Shown here: positions 53,763-63,174 of the stretch, in pieces
Position numbering within the stretch: the stretch's first letter is position 1
Layout: the number at the start of each line of letters is the position of its first letter
Assembly: GCF_039595395.1 (NCBI RefSeq)
Contig: NZ_JBCNLP010000006.1
Span: 1,679,001-1,743,000, forward strand
Source: Novosphingobium sp.
Lineage (GTDB): Bacteria; Pseudomonadota; Alphaproteobacteria; Sphingomonadales; Sphingomonadaceae
Direction: 5' to 3'
Length of the DNA stretch: 64,000 nucleotides
The notes under the pieces: model-generated
Told to the model about the DNA's origin: nothing
Databases searched by the model: none
Seen by the model: the letters and a program-made list of their open reading frames with translations, nothing else
Program-made: the position numbers and the translations under genes

Positions 53763-55076
53763 TTATTCCTTCTCCTTGATGTCGGGGTTGGCGCCGCCAC
53801 CGCCCTTGTCGCCCTGCTGAAGGGCATGGATCGTCATCTGGCGGCGATGACGGGCATTCTGATTGGCCTGCAATTTGCGGGCCCAAGGGGGAGCGGCCTT
53901 GCCGTCACGGTCAGGCGAGGAAGGCTCCTCGCTCGGCGCTGCTTCGCCGGGTCCTTCTGATGCCGGGGGCGAGGCTCCGCCTTCAGCGGACTTGGCGGAG
54001 GCTTCGTCAGCCCCCTGCCCGGCGCGCTCGCCGGTCCCGCGCGCGGCGGCAGCCCGGGCAGCGTTATAGACACCGGCCATGCCGGCACGGACGGTCGAGG
54101 CCCCGGCATCGGCCTGCCCGGTGCGATAGGCACTCTTCGCTGCGGCCCCCATCGAGGCTCCCGCGCGAACGGCACTCATGCCCGCGGCGCCGGCGACGCG
54201 TGCTGCGCCGCCGGCTGCGGCCAGCCCTCCGGCTGCCAGGGCGCCGGTTGCCATGACCGAACCGGCACCAAGTTGCGGGGCTCCCGCCACCAGACCCGTT
54301 GCGATGCCCGGGGCAAAAATGCCGAGCCCGAGCAGGGCAAGGCTGGCCAGAACCAGGCTCATCGCCTGACCGATGTCAGGCTCCTTGCCCTGAAGATCCG
54401 AGGTGAATTGGCTGAAGTAGGTGGAACCGATACCGACGATGATCGCCAGCACCATGACCTTGATGCCCGAAGTCACCACATTGCCCAGCACGCGCTCGGC
54501 CAGGAAATTGGTGCGATTCCAGAGGGCAAAGGGCACAAGGATGAAACCTGCGAGCCCGGTAAGCTTGAACTCGATGATCGTGACGAACAGCTGGACCGCG
54601 AGGACGAAGAAAGACAGGATCACCATGATCCAGGCGACCAACAGCACCGCGACAGTGAGATAATTGTCAAAGAAGCTGGCAAAGCCCATCAGCTGGCTCA
54701 CCTGCTGAAGCAGAGGCCAGGCCGCGCTGAACCCCGTGCCGGCCAGCCTGCCCGGCTTGAGCAGATCAGAGGCACTGATCACGGAACCACCCGCGGTCAG
54801 ACCTGCCTGCTCGAAGGAACGGAAGATGATGTCGGCGAGGGTCGAGTAATTGCCGATGATGTAGGCAAAGGCGCCGACATAGAGCACCTTCTTGACCAGT
54901 CGGCCCAGCACGTTGTTCTCGCCGTCCATGGCCCAGAAGAGCCCGGCAAGGGTGACGTCGATCGCGATCAGTGTCGCGGTGAGATAATGCACGTCGGCGC
55001 CCAGCAGCCCGAAGCCGCTGTCGATGTAGCGCGTGAAATCGCTCATGAACTGATCGATGATGTTGAGATCGCTCAT
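53763..55076 (-). CDS. trbL: Conjugal transfer protein TrbL (VirB6-like)
   Basis: The 437-residue protein has several membrane helices in residues about 30-270 and the block FELTGLAGF-like EFKLTGLAGFILVPFALWNR. The C-terminal 170 residues are Ala/Gly-rich and then charged and Pro-rich, typical for TrbL. ATG 55076 (MSDLNIIDQFMSDF) was chosen over the open frame to 55124. Confidence 0.92.
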   Translation of the reverse strand: MSDLNIIDQFMSDFTRYIDSGFGLLGADVHYLTATLIAIDVTLAGLFWAMDGENNVLGRLVKKVLYVGAFAYIIGNYSTLADIIFRSFEQAGLTAGGSVISASDLLKPGRLAGTGFSAAWPLLQQVSQLMGFASFFDNYLTVAVLLVAWIMVILSFFVLAVQLFVTIIEFKLTGLAGFILVPFALWNRTNFLAERVLGNVVTSGIKVMVLAIIVGIGSTYFSQFTSDLQGKEPDIGQAMSLVLASLALLGLGIFAPGIATGLVAGAPQLGAGSVMATGALAAGGLAAAGGAARVAGAAGMSAVRAGASMGAAAKSAYRTGQADAGASTVRAGMAGVYNAARAAAARGTGERAGQGADEASAKSAEGGASPPASEGPGEAAPSEEPSSPDRDGKAAPPWARKLQANQNARHRRQMTIHALQQGDKGGGGANPDIKEKE

Positions 55077-55239
55077 CACTCTGATCCTCCAGGCGGGAAC
55101 GGGATCACCACGAACGGGCGTCAAAAAGGCTGCGGGGCACGCGTGGGGAGCGCGGCGCGAGCCCCGCAGCAGTGTGGCGACATGCTCGCGTCGGATCCTG
55201 CGGTCCGGGAGTCAGGTCGCCCTTCGGCAGCGGCCCGGG
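55077..55239 (-). other. 163-bp gap at the usual trbK position, no gene recognised
   Basis: In many elements of this class a small trbK entry-exclusion lipoprotein gene lies between trbJ and trbL. Here I find no lipobox signal or TrbK-like protein; the only ATG frame (MSPHCCGARAALPTRAPQPF) is 20 residues. trbK therefore seems absent or eroded. Confidence 0.5.
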
Positions 55240-55986
55240 TCAGGGGGTGTAGGCGCTGCCGGAACCGAGGAATTTGGTCGTCGCGCCCTGCGCATCGGAC
55301 TGCGATTGGGTGCGGTTGGCGCGATCAAGCGTCTCGGCGCGATATTGCGCCGCCATCATGCTCTGGATCTGCATTTGCTGCTTGGCGATGAGCGCGAGAA
55401 GCTGGTTGGTCGCCTGCGTTGCCTGCAAGGCACCCTGCGCGCTTTGGCTGCGGGATGACAGCGACTGAAGATTGGTGGTGTCAGACGCAATGTTTTCAGC
55501 GATCTGCGCCTGAACGGTCATGGTCTGCTGGAAGGCAGTCATGGAACTGGTCATGCGGGCGCGCGCTGCAGTCGCCTGCTGGCTGGTGGTCAGCAGCTGG
55601 TTGAAGGTGGTGGGAAACATCGCCTTGAACTGGCTGTCGATGTTCGCGACCTTGAACTCGATGGCCTGAGCCTGGCTCATCAGCTGGTTCACCTGAGTGA
55701 TCGTCTGAGAGATGGCCGACAGCTCGGGAAAGGCAACCGTGGAGAGGTTCTTGGCCTGATTGATCAGGCTCTGCGCCTGGTTCTGCAACATCGTGATCTG
55801 ATTGTTGATCTGCTGGAGCGTCCTGGCTGCCGTCAGGATGTTCTGGCTGTAATTGGACGGATCGAACACCGTCCATTGCGCCTGGGCTGGGCCCGCCGTC
55901 AGCGCGAGCGAAATCGCAGCCATCGCCGCCAGAAGAGAGCGAACGGTCGAGCGCCGCCGAGCCGCAGAGTTGAACATGTCCATCAT
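55240..55986 (-). CDS. trbJ: Conjugal transfer protein TrbJ (VirB5-like)
   Basis: The 248-residue protein has a signal peptide (ISLALTAGPAQAQ), the TrbJ start WTVFDPSNYSQNILTAARTL and a long Gln/Asn/Ala-rich helical coiled region with MLQNQAQSLINQAKNL. It is a minor pilus component. AGGAG precedes the start; a 33-bp gap follows trbE. Confidence 0.92.
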   Translation of the reverse strand: MMDMFNSAARRRSTVRSLLAAMAAISLALTAGPAQAQWTVFDPSNYSQNILTAARTLQQINNQITMLQNQAQSLINQAKNLSTVAFPELSAISQTITQVNQLMSQAQAIEFKVANIDSQFKAMFPTTFNQLLTTSQQATAARARMTSSMTAFQQTMTVQAQIAENIASDTTNLQSLSSRSQSAQGALQATQATNQLLALIAKQQMQIQSMMAAQYRAETLDRANRTQSQSDAQGATTKFLGSGSAYTP

Positions 55987-56019
55987 GGGAATTTCTCCTT
56001 TCTGTCGAGAGGCATGGGA

Positions 56020-58470
56020 TCAGGGGTTGGCTCGGCCGAACCGGTCGGCGAGGTCAGCGGCCCATTCGAGACCACGGGCGGCAAGGAAGGCGCCGGCAAA
56101 ATCCTGAGCCATCATCAGCTCGCTCAGGACCGCGTCGATCAGACGCTGACTTTCGGGATCGGAAGCGCCGGCAAAAGCCAGGGCAACCGGCCCGAGGCCC
56201 AGCTCGAAGAGCCGGTTTCCGCGTGAGGACTGGAGGTAATAATGCCGCTTGGGCGTGGCGCGGCTGATGAGCTCAATCTGCCGCTCATTGAGGCCGAAGC
56301 GTTCATAGCTCGCCCGGCTCTGCGGTTCGACTGCACGGTCGTTGGGCAGAAGGATGCGCTGCGGACAGCTTTCGATGATGGCCGGCGCGATCGGGCTGTC
56401 TGCAATGTCAGAGAGGCTCTGGGTGGCGAAAACCACGGAAACATTGCGTTTACGCAGCACCTTGAGCCACTCGCGTATGCGGGCAGCGAAAAGCGGATGG
56501 TCGAGAAAGACCCATGCCTCATCGAGAATGAGCAGCGTCGGGCGCCCGGTGAAGCGGGCCTCCAGCCGATGGAAGAGATAGGTCAGCACCGGAGCGATGA
56601 CGCCGGCCTGCCCCATCAGTGCCTCGGTCTCGAAGCATTGAACGGGCGTCACCTCCAGATCATCGCGGGAGGCATCAAGGAGGGCGCCATAGGGTCCCTC
56701 CAGCGTGTAGGGGGCCAGGGCCGAGCGCAGGAGCGCGGATTGCAGGAGCAGCGACAGACCTGTGAGCGTGCGCTCCTCTTCGGGCGCCGTGGCAAGGCTG
56801 GTGAGCGCGGACCAGATCATGTCCTTGATTTCGGGGGTGAGCAGGATGGTTTCCTGCGCCACCAGCGCGCCGATCCATTCTGCGGCCCATGCCCTTTCAT
56901 CAAGCCGGTCGATGTCGCGAAGCGGCTGAAAGGCAATGCTTCCTTCGCCGCCTCTTTCACCTTGGGCGGCCCCGAGGCCGAGCGCATGATGCGTGCCGCC
57001 CATCGCGAGGACCGAGGCCCGCGCCGAAAGTCCCTTGTCGAAGATGTAGATCTGGCTGTCGCGATAGCGGCGGAACTGGAGCGCGATGAGCGCCAGCAGC
57101 ACCGATTTGCCCGCGCCGGTCGGCCCGGCGATCATCATATGGCCGACATCGCCGACATGGGTGGACAGGCGAAAGGGCGTCGAGCCACCGGTGCGGGCGT
57201 GGAACAGCGGCGGCCCGTCCAGATGATCGTTTCGCGCGGGTCCGGCCCAAACCGAGGACAGCGGCATGAGATGTGCCAGGTTCAGAGTGTGGATCAGCGG
57301 TTGCCGGACATTGGCATAGACTTGCCCGGGCAGGCTGGAGAGCCATGCCTCCACCGCATTGACGCCCTCGCGGATGCAGGTGAAGCCCAGACCATTCACG
57401 ATGCGCTCGACGGCGCGAACCTTGTCCTCGACCTGGGCCCGCCCCCGATCCATCAGGGTGATCGTCGTGGTGAGATAGCCGAACGCAACGTGATCGCCGC
57501 CCAGCGCCTGCAGGGCCAGATCAGCATCGATCATCTTGTTGTCGGCATCGCTGTCGACGAGCTGGGTCGGTTGATTGTACATCACCTCGCGCAGCAGGGC
57601 GGTGACCGACTTGCGCTTGTTGAACCATTGGCGACGCAGCTTCGTCAGCTCCTTGGTCGCATCGGTCTTGTCGAGAGCGATGAAGCGGGTCACCCAGCGA
57701 TAGGCAAAGTCCAGGTGATTGAGCGCATCGAGCAGGCCCGGGCGCGTATGGCCTGGAAAACCCATGATGGTGAGCGTGCGCAGATGCGCGTCACCCAACA
57801 TGGGTTCGAGCCCACCGATAAGCGGCGTGTCCGCCAGCAGACCATCGAGATACATCGGCGTCTCGGGCACGGTGACTGCGTGATCGCGAGTCGAGATCGC
57901 CCCATGCAGGAAGGTCAGCGTTTCACCATCATCGAGCGCAGCCACCTCCGGCATGAAGCCGGCGAAGAGGTCGAGCGCGCGATCGGTTTCATCAAGGAAG
58001 CGTGTGAGCGCTTGACGCCAGTCGCGCCCCCTGCCCTCATCGGCGCGCTCAACCAGGGCCCGCCCGGCCGCATCGGCCTGATCGGGCGGCGGCAGGAAGG
58101 TGAGCGTGAGATAATAATGGCTTTCGAAATGTGTGCCGGCTTCCTCGAAGCCTGCCCGCCGCTCCTGATCTACCAGCCAACTGGCCGGGTCCGGGAAGCG
58201 GCTCACAGGATAGGCCGAGGCTTCATGCCGGCGCGCTTCAATATGGAGCGCCCAGCCGGAACCGAAGCGGCGCAGCACATTGTTGGCGCGGGCGGCAACC
58301 GAGACCAGCTCGCCCTGGGTCGCGGATTCCAGATCCGGGCCGCGGAACCGCAACACCCTCAAGAAGCTGCCATCCTTGTTGAGAATGACGCCCGGGGCCA
58401 CCAGCGCCGCCCAGCGCAGATGGTCGGCAAGGCGATCGGCACGGCTGCGATATTCACGCAGGTTCAGCAT
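56020..58470 (-). CDS. trbE: Conjugal transfer ATPase TrbE (VirB4-like)
   Basis: The 816-residue protein begins MLNLREYRSRADRLADHLRW. Walker A is GPTGAGKSV, Walker B LLILDEAWVF, and VVFATQSLSDI is the family motif after it. It powers pilus assembly and substrate transfer at the inner membrane. ATG 58470 was chosen; the frame is open to 58590. It overlaps trbD by 7 bp. Confidence 0.95.
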   Translation of the reverse strand: MLNLREYRSRADRLADHLRWAALVAPGVILNKDGSFLRVLRFRGPDLESATQGELVSVAARANNVLRRFGSGWALHIEARRHEASAYPVSRFPDPASWLVDQERRAGFEEAGTHFESHYYLTLTFLPPPDQADAAGRALVERADEGRGRDWRQALTRFLDETDRALDLFAGFMPEVAALDDGETLTFLHGAISTRDHAVTVPETPMYLDGLLADTPLIGGLEPMLGDAHLRTLTIMGFPGHTRPGLLDALNHLDFAYRWVTRFIALDKTDATKELTKLRRQWFNKRKSVTALLREVMYNQPTQLVDSDADNKMIDADLALQALGGDHVAFGYLTTTITLMDRGRAQVEDKVRAVERIVNGLGFTCIREGVNAVEAWLSSLPGQVYANVRQPLIHTLNLAHLMPLSSVWAGPARNDHLDGPPLFHARTGGSTPFRLSTHVGDVGHMMIAGPTGAGKSVLLALIALQFRRYRDSQIYIFDKGLSARASVLAMGGTHHALGLGAAQGERGGEGSIAFQPLRDIDRLDERAWAAEWIGALVAQETILLTPEIKDMIWSALTSLATAPEEERTLTGLSLLLQSALLRSALAPYTLEGPYGALLDASRDDLEVTPVQCFETEALMGQAGVIAPVLTYLFHRLEARFTGRPTLLILDEAWVFLDHPLFAARIREWLKVLRKRNVSVVFATQSLSDIADSPIAPAIIESCPQRILLPNDRAVEPQSRASYERFGLNERQIELISRATPKRHYYLQSSRGNRLFELGLGPVALAFAGASDPESQRLIDAVLSELMMAQDFAGAFLAARGLEWAADLADRFGRANP

Positions 58471-58748
58471 GAGAGATATCCTTTCTGGCGCAGGTGGCGC
58501 ATCAGCACCGTCGCGAAATCGGGATCGCGGCGGGCGGCAAAGACACCGAGCGTGTGCCCCAGCGCCCAGACGGCCAGACCGGCGATCCATTGCTGGAGCC
58601 CAAGCCCGAGGGCAGCGGCCAGCGTGCCATTGACGATCGCAATGCCACGTGGCGCGCCGCCCAGCAGGATCGGCTCGGTCAGCGACCGGTGCAGCGGCAC
58701 CTCGAAGCCTTCGATAGCGCCCGCACCGGGGCTGGCCTCGCCGCTCAT
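58464..58748 (-). CDS. trbD: Conjugal transfer protein TrbD (VirB3-like)
   Basis: The 94-residue protein has the family start FEVPLHRSLTEPILLGGAPR and two membrane helices (IAIVNGTLAAALGLGL; IAGLAVWALGHTLGVF). It works with TrbE. It overlaps both trbC (ATGA) and trbE. Confidence 0.92.
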   Translation of the reverse strand: MSGEASPGAGAIEGFEVPLHRSLTEPILLGGAPRGIAIVNGTLAAALGLGLQQWIAGLAVWALGHTLGVFAARRDPDFATVLMRHLRQKGYLSC

Positions 58749-59074
58749 GCGATCAGGGCTCCCCCGCCGAAGCTGAAGAAGGTGAGGAAGAAGCTGGAGG
58801 CGGCAAAGGCGATGGAGAGGCCGAAGACCACCTGAATGCCCTTGCGGAAACCGCCCGAAGTCTCACCGAAGGCGAGGCCCAGACCGGTGACGATGATGAT
58901 GATCACGGCAACGATCTTGGCCACCGGGCCCTGCACCGATTCCAGAATGTTGTTGAGCGGGGTTTCCCACGGCATGCCCGTGCCCGAGGCAAAGGCATTG
59001 GTGGTCAAGGCCAGCGAGAGGCTCAGCGCCATGATCGGCAGGCTCAGCCGGTGGCGGGAACGCAAGATGTGCAT
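58745..59074 (-). CDS. trbC: Conjugal transfer pilin TrbC (VirB2-like)
   Basis: The 109-residue prepilin has a long signal sequence ending TTNAFASG and two hydrophobic helices (VAKIVAVIIIIVTGLGLAFG; GIQVVFGLSIAFAASSFFLT). ATG 59074 shares one base with the trbB stop (TGATG); GTG 59077 is nearly as good given AAGGAG upstream. Confidence 0.92.
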   Translation of the reverse strand: MHILRSRHRLSLPIMALSLSLALTTNAFASGTGMPWETPLNNILESVQGPVAKIVAVIIIIVTGLGLAFGETSGGFRKGIQVVFGLSIAFAASSFFLTFFSFGGGALIA

Positions 59075-60108
59075 CACGACTTGTCTCCTTGAGGTAGGTT
59101 TGGCTGGGAGGGAGAGGCCGGCGTGAGATCGACGACCTCATAGTTGCCCTGGGGATCGAGCCCCCGGACGCTGGCAATGGTCTCCACGCGGCGCGCGCGA
59201 CCGCGCCCGGCGATGAAGACAATCATGTCGATGGCCTCGGCGATCAGCCGCCGGGGCACGGAGACCACACTCTCCTGCACGAGGCTTTCGAGGCGGTAGA
59301 GCGCGGCAAGCGCGCCATTGGCATGGACCGTGGCGATGCCGCCCGGATGGCCGGTGTTCCACGCCTTGAGCATGTCGAGGGCCTCGGGGCCGCGCACTTC
59401 GCCCACGACAATGCGGTCGGGGCGTAGCCGCAGGGTCGAGCGCAGCAGATCGGCCATGGTGACGCCGGCGCCGCCGGCGCCGGTTGGCGGGCGCGTCCGC
59501 AGAGCCACCACATCAGGTGCCGCGCATTGCAGTTCGCGGGTGTCCTCGATCAGGATGACCCTGTCGCCCAGATGGGCCATTTCCGCGAGCAGCGCATTGG
59601 TGAGCGTCGTCTTGCCCGAGCTGGTCCCGCCGACGACCAGAATGTTCAGCCGCTCGACGACCGCGAGGGCGAGGCGCTCGGCTATGCCTGCACTCATCAA
59701 CCCATCATCGACGTAGTCCGTGAGACCGTAGATCCGCGAAGCGGGTTTACGGATCGAGAAGCACGGCGCGAGGCTGACGGGAGGCAGAACGCCCTCGAAG
59801 CGTTCGCCGGCGCCCTCGCCATGAGGCGGCAGCTCTGCCGAAATGATCGGCGCATTTCCGTGGATCTCGGCTCTGGCATGGCTCGCCACGAGCCGGATGA
59901 TCCGTTCGATCTGCTCGGCTTCATAGATCGTCCCTGTATCGCTGCGGCCTTCGCCCAGCCGATCGATCCAGAGGTGGCCGTCTGGATTGACCATGATTTC
60001 GACGACGGCGGGGTCGACCAGGGCCGAGCCGATGGCCGGCCCCATGGCGGTACGCAGCATCGAGCGACCACGCTGCGCGCTGGAGGATGCGGAGGGCTGC
60101 ATCATCAT
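59074..60108 (-). CDS. trbB: Conjugal transfer ATPase TrbB (VirB11-like)
   Basis: The 344-residue hexameric ATPase has Walker A VVGGTSSGKTTL, the Asp box LIEDTRELQC, Walker B-like RPDRIVVGEVRG and the His box GHPGGIATVHANGA. It begins at ATG 60108, overlapping the copG stop by four bases. Confidence 0.95.
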   Translation of the reverse strand: MMMQPSASSSAQRGRSMLRTAMGPAIGSALVDPAVVEIMVNPDGHLWIDRLGEGRSDTGTIYEAEQIERIIRLVASHARAEIHGNAPIISAELPPHGEGAGERFEGVLPPVSLAPCFSIRKPASRIYGLTDYVDDGLMSAGIAERLALAVVERLNILVVGGTSSGKTTLTNALLAEMAHLGDRVILIEDTRELQCAAPDVVALRTRPPTGAGGAGVTMADLLRSTLRLRPDRIVVGEVRGPEALDMLKAWNTGHPGGIATVHANGALAALYRLESLVQESVVSVPRRLIAEAIDMIVFIAGRGRARRVETIASVRGLDPQGNYEVVDLTPASPSQPNLPQGDKS

Positions 60109-60515
60109 CGGCGCTCCCCGCTCGGCACGTCGCCAAGGCTGCGTTGCCCGACGGCCATCGCCTCGCCGACCCGCGCGACGAAGGCATTGTAGCGATCGCG
60201 GCCGACAGCCCGTGCAGCATCGTCACCCTCGGGGAGCGGCGCCTGCACCATCAGTTGATAGCGGATGAAGAGGGCCAGACTCTCGAGGAGCACATGCCCG
60301 TCGCGCTCGACGCGGCCCAGGGCCAGAGACAGCCGATCGAGGCGATGCGAAAATCGGTTCTCCAGATCGCTGGCCGCCTGCCTGTTTAGCCAGGCGGTAA
60401 GCGCATCGGTCAGAATGCCGGACTTTGAGGCACCGGGCCTGTCGGCCAGAGCTTCGAGACGATGGCTGAGATCCACCGGCAGGAAGAGCTGGTAGCGCAC
60501 GCGCTTGTCTTTCAT
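60105..60515 (-). CDS. CopG/ribbon-helix-helix family regulator
   Basis: The 136-residue protein has an N-terminal ribbon-helix-helix: RVRYQLFLPVDLSHRLEALA, then SKSGILTDALTAWL. A longer helical part follows. Such genes stand between traG and trbB in this ICE class and probably control transfer. ATG 60515 was chosen; its 5' 290 bp overlap the extended traG frame. Confidence 0.85.
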   Translation of the reverse strand: MKDKRVRYQLFLPVDLSHRLEALADRPGASKSGILTDALTAWLNRQAASDLENRFSHRLDRLSLALGRVERDGHVLLESLALFIRYQLMVQAPLPEGDDAARAVGRDRYNAFVARVGEAMAVGQRSLGDVPSGERR

Positions 60516-62571
60516 CGCCCGCTCTCCGCCAGAAGCTGGGAAGGGCATCGCGGCCCTCGCCGGGTGAATGGCCATCGCCCTCGTTCATCGCGCGGGCCCG
60601 CGTCACGTCGGCCTGCTGGCGAGCCTGATCCATCGCCTTCTTGTCGCTGGCGGGATCGACCTCATCCCGCTCGAAGCCGAGGAAATCCAGCTGCTTGGGC
60701 TTCTCGCGCTTCACGCCATGATCTTCGAGCGAAGGATGGCGCTGTTGCTGCATCCCATCTTCGGACACGCCGCCGGTGCTTTGGGTCACCTCGGTCAGGC
60801 GCGCATCGCGCTGGCGAACCTGCCTGCCCCAGGGATCGGAAGCGGCCGGCGGTATGTCGCGATAGCGCCCGGCGATCAGGCGCGGCGCCGGCAGGGTTCG
60901 CGCTGTAAAATTGCGGTCGGCGTAGAAGCGCAGCTTCTTGGCGCGGATGGGTTCGAGCCCGGCGATCATCACCAGCTCGTCGCTGGCAGGCAATTGCATC
61001 ACCTCGCCCTGGGTCAGGAGTGGCCGGGCCGTCTCCTGCCGGCTGACCATGACATGGGCGAGCCACGGCGCCAGACGATGCCCGGCATAGTTGCGCATGG
61101 CACGCTGCTCGGTTGCCTGCCCCAATGCATCGGAGATACGCTTGGCGGTGCGTTCGTCATTCGTGGCGAAGGCGACCCGGACATGACAATTGTCGAGTAT
61201 GGCATTGTGCTCGCCGTAGGCCTTGTCGATCTGGTTGAGGCTCTGCGCGATGAGGAAGGCCCGCATCCCATAGCCCGCCATGAAGGCAAGGCTGGTCTCG
61301 AAGAAATCAAGGCGACCGAGCGCGGGAAACTCATCGAGCATGAGCAGGAGCTCGTGCCGCCCGGTCTTGCCGCCCTGCCCTTCAAGCTTCTCGGTAAGAC
61401 GGCGACCGATCTGATTGAGCATCAGGCGGATGAGCGGCTTGGTGCGGCTGATGTCCGAAGGCGGCACGACGAGATAGAGGGAACAGGGCTTCTCACCATG
61501 GATCAGGTCGGAGATCCGCCAGTCGCAGCGTGAGGTGATCTCCGCCACGGTCGGGTCGCGATAGAGGGCAAGGAAGGACATGGCGGTCGAGAGCACGCCC
61601 GAGCGCTCGTTCTCGCTCTTGTTAAGCACCTCGCGGGCCGCCGAGGCCACCACGGGGTGAACCTTGGGCTGATCCTTTGTCCCCAGATGGTTCGTGTCCA
61701 TCATGCGCTTGAGCGTCGCGGTGAAGCTGCGCTGCGGGTCCGAGAGCACAGCCGACACCCGGGCGAGCGTCTTCTCTTCCTCGGCGTAGAGGACATGGAG
61801 GATGGCACCCACCAGCAGCGAATGGCTGGTCTTTTCCCAATGATTGCGGCGATCGAGCGAGCCCTCGGGGTCCACGAGGATGTCCGCGATGTTCTGGACG
61901 TCACGCACTTCGTGCTCGCCGCGCCGCACCTCGAGCAGCGGGTTGTAATGGGCCGAGCGCGCATCGGTGGGATTGAAGAGCAGCGCATGGCTGAAGAGCG
62001 AGCGCCACCCGGCGGTCACCTCCCAGTTCTCGCCCTTGATGTCGTGGATGACCGCCGATCCGGTCCAGCTGAGCAAGGTGGGCACCACCAGGCCCACGCC
62101 CTTGCCCGAACGAGTGGGGGCAAAAGCCATGATATGCTCGGGGCCATCGTGACGCAGATAGCGCTTGCCCAGAGCGCCGAGGAAAACGCCGGCATCGCGG
62201 TGGAGCCCGGCACGCTCGATCTCAAGGGGCAGTGCCCAGCGCGCCGAACCATAGGTCGTGACGTTCCGGGCCTGACGTGCCCGCCAGAGCGACCCGATCA
62301 CCGCCACGCCGAAGCCGAGGAATCCACTGGTCCCGGCGATGATCCCGGCCGTGCTGAAGATATGCGGGGCGTAGGCGTCGAAGTGATACCACCACGGGAA
62401 GATCGCCCAGGGATGGTAGAAGGGCAGATGTCCGAGGTAGAACCATGGGGGCCCGAGTTCAGGCTGCCAGGCCAGGCGCCACGCGGCCCATTCGGTTGCC
62501 AGCCAAATGCCAGCGATCACGATCGAAAACACGGCCCAAATCTGGCCGATCAGCAGCTTCGTCGGTGTCAT
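60223..62571 (-). CDS. traG: Conjugal transfer coupling protein TraG (VirD4-like), odd 3' extension
   Basis: The 782-residue frame starts MTPTKLLIGQIWAVFSIVIA, with two N-terminal membrane regions. Walker A is FAPTRSGKGVG; Walker B is LLLMLDEFPALGRLD. It couples the relaxosome to the trb channel. Homology should end soon after QLDFLGFERDEV (about residue 670). The last 97 codons, an Arg/Pro/Ala-rich tail, overlap copG in another frame. A stop in the neighbouring frame at the copG start (CGATGA) would give the normal four-base overlap, so an indel is likely. ATG 62571 was chosen over 62619. Confidence 0.9.
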   Translation of the reverse strand: MTPTKLLIGQIWAVFSIVIAGIWLATEWAAWRLAWQPELGPPWFYLGHLPFYHPWAIFPWWYHFDAYAPHIFSTAGIIAGTSGFLGFGVAVIGSLWRARQARNVTTYGSARWALPLEIERAGLHRDAGVFLGALGKRYLRHDGPEHIMAFAPTRSGKGVGLVVPTLLSWTGSAVIHDIKGENWEVTAGWRSLFSHALLFNPTDARSAHYNPLLEVRRGEHEVRDVQNIADILVDPEGSLDRRNHWEKTSHSLLVGAILHVLYAEEEKTLARVSAVLSDPQRSFTATLKRMMDTNHLGTKDQPKVHPVVASAAREVLNKSENERSGVLSTAMSFLALYRDPTVAEITSRCDWRISDLIHGEKPCSLYLVVPPSDISRTKPLIRLMLNQIGRRLTEKLEGQGGKTGRHELLLMLDEFPALGRLDFFETSLAFMAGYGMRAFLIAQSLNQIDKAYGEHNAILDNCHVRVAFATNDERTAKRISDALGQATEQRAMRNYAGHRLAPWLAHVMVSRQETARPLLTQGEVMQLPASDELVMIAGLEPIRAKKLRFYADRNFTARTLPAPRLIAGRYRDIPPAASDPWGRQVRQRDARLTEVTQSTGGVSEDGMQQQRHPSLEDHGVKREKPKQLDFLGFERDEVDPASDKKAMDQARQQADVTRARAMNEGDGHSPGEGRDALPSFWRRAGDERQARALPALPAGGSQPSSRSSGRQARCLKVRHSDRCAYRLAKQAGGQRSGEPIFASPRSAVSGPGPRRARRACAPRESGPLHPLSTDGAGAAPRG

Positions 62572-62832
62572 GGGGAGTGCTCCGGAAGGGAGATTTTCTC
62601 TACCCCTCAAGACTCGCATGAGCCGGGCAACCGGCGTTAGTGCGTCTCTACCGTCCCGAACCCACTTTTCGCCTTCTCTCGCGACGCGGCCGGCGCGGAC
62701 TGCGCGCGTTCATCCCTTTTTTCGGTGGACGCAGCGGCGATTCGTCTGAAAGTTTCTGCCCTTGGAAATCCGTCCCCAGCGGGACCGGATCAGATTGGGC
62801 GAAGTGCCGCAGTAGGAAACCGGAGACGCTGC

Positions 62833-63102
62833 ATGGACGATGAAAACTTCCATTATCTTTCGGGCCAGATCGACGCCCTGCGGGAACTGATGGTGCCAGT
62901 TCTGGTGGATTGGGCAAAATCCCAATCACCCAAGCCTGCCGAGAAGCTCATGCATCTCAGGGACAGCATTCAGGAGGACCTTTCAAATCTTACACCAGAG
63001 AATGATGCCGAGGTTTTTCATCATGAGGGCAAACGCGACATGGTGCAGGAAATGGTGCTCGATGCCATCATTGCGCTGAAACGGGTGGTCGCCCCCCACT
63101 AG
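62833..63102 (+). CDS. Small hypothetical protein on the opposite strand in the transfer region
   Basis: The 89-residue acidic protein begins MDDENFHYLSGQIDALRELM and is wholly helical in appearance, with EMVLDAIIALKRVV at the end. GGAG stands before ATG 62833. It lies between traG and the relaxase but is read the other way, so it has its own promoter, probably in 62620-62832. I do not recognise a family. Confidence 0.6.
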   Translation: MDDENFHYLSGQIDALRELMVPVLVDWAKSQSPKPAEKLMHLRDSIQEDLSNLTPENDAEVFHHEGKRDMVQEMVLDAIIALKRVVAPH

Positions 63103-63174
63103 CCGCCACGGTGTTGGAGGCCATTCAAAGCCGAGGCTCATCAAGTGCAGACGCTCGATGGGAGGTCCTCGCCT

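Noticed and set aside
56242..58776. Open frame of 844 codons opposite trbE
   Set aside because: It mirrors trbE, a clearly real gene, and has no start context or motif.
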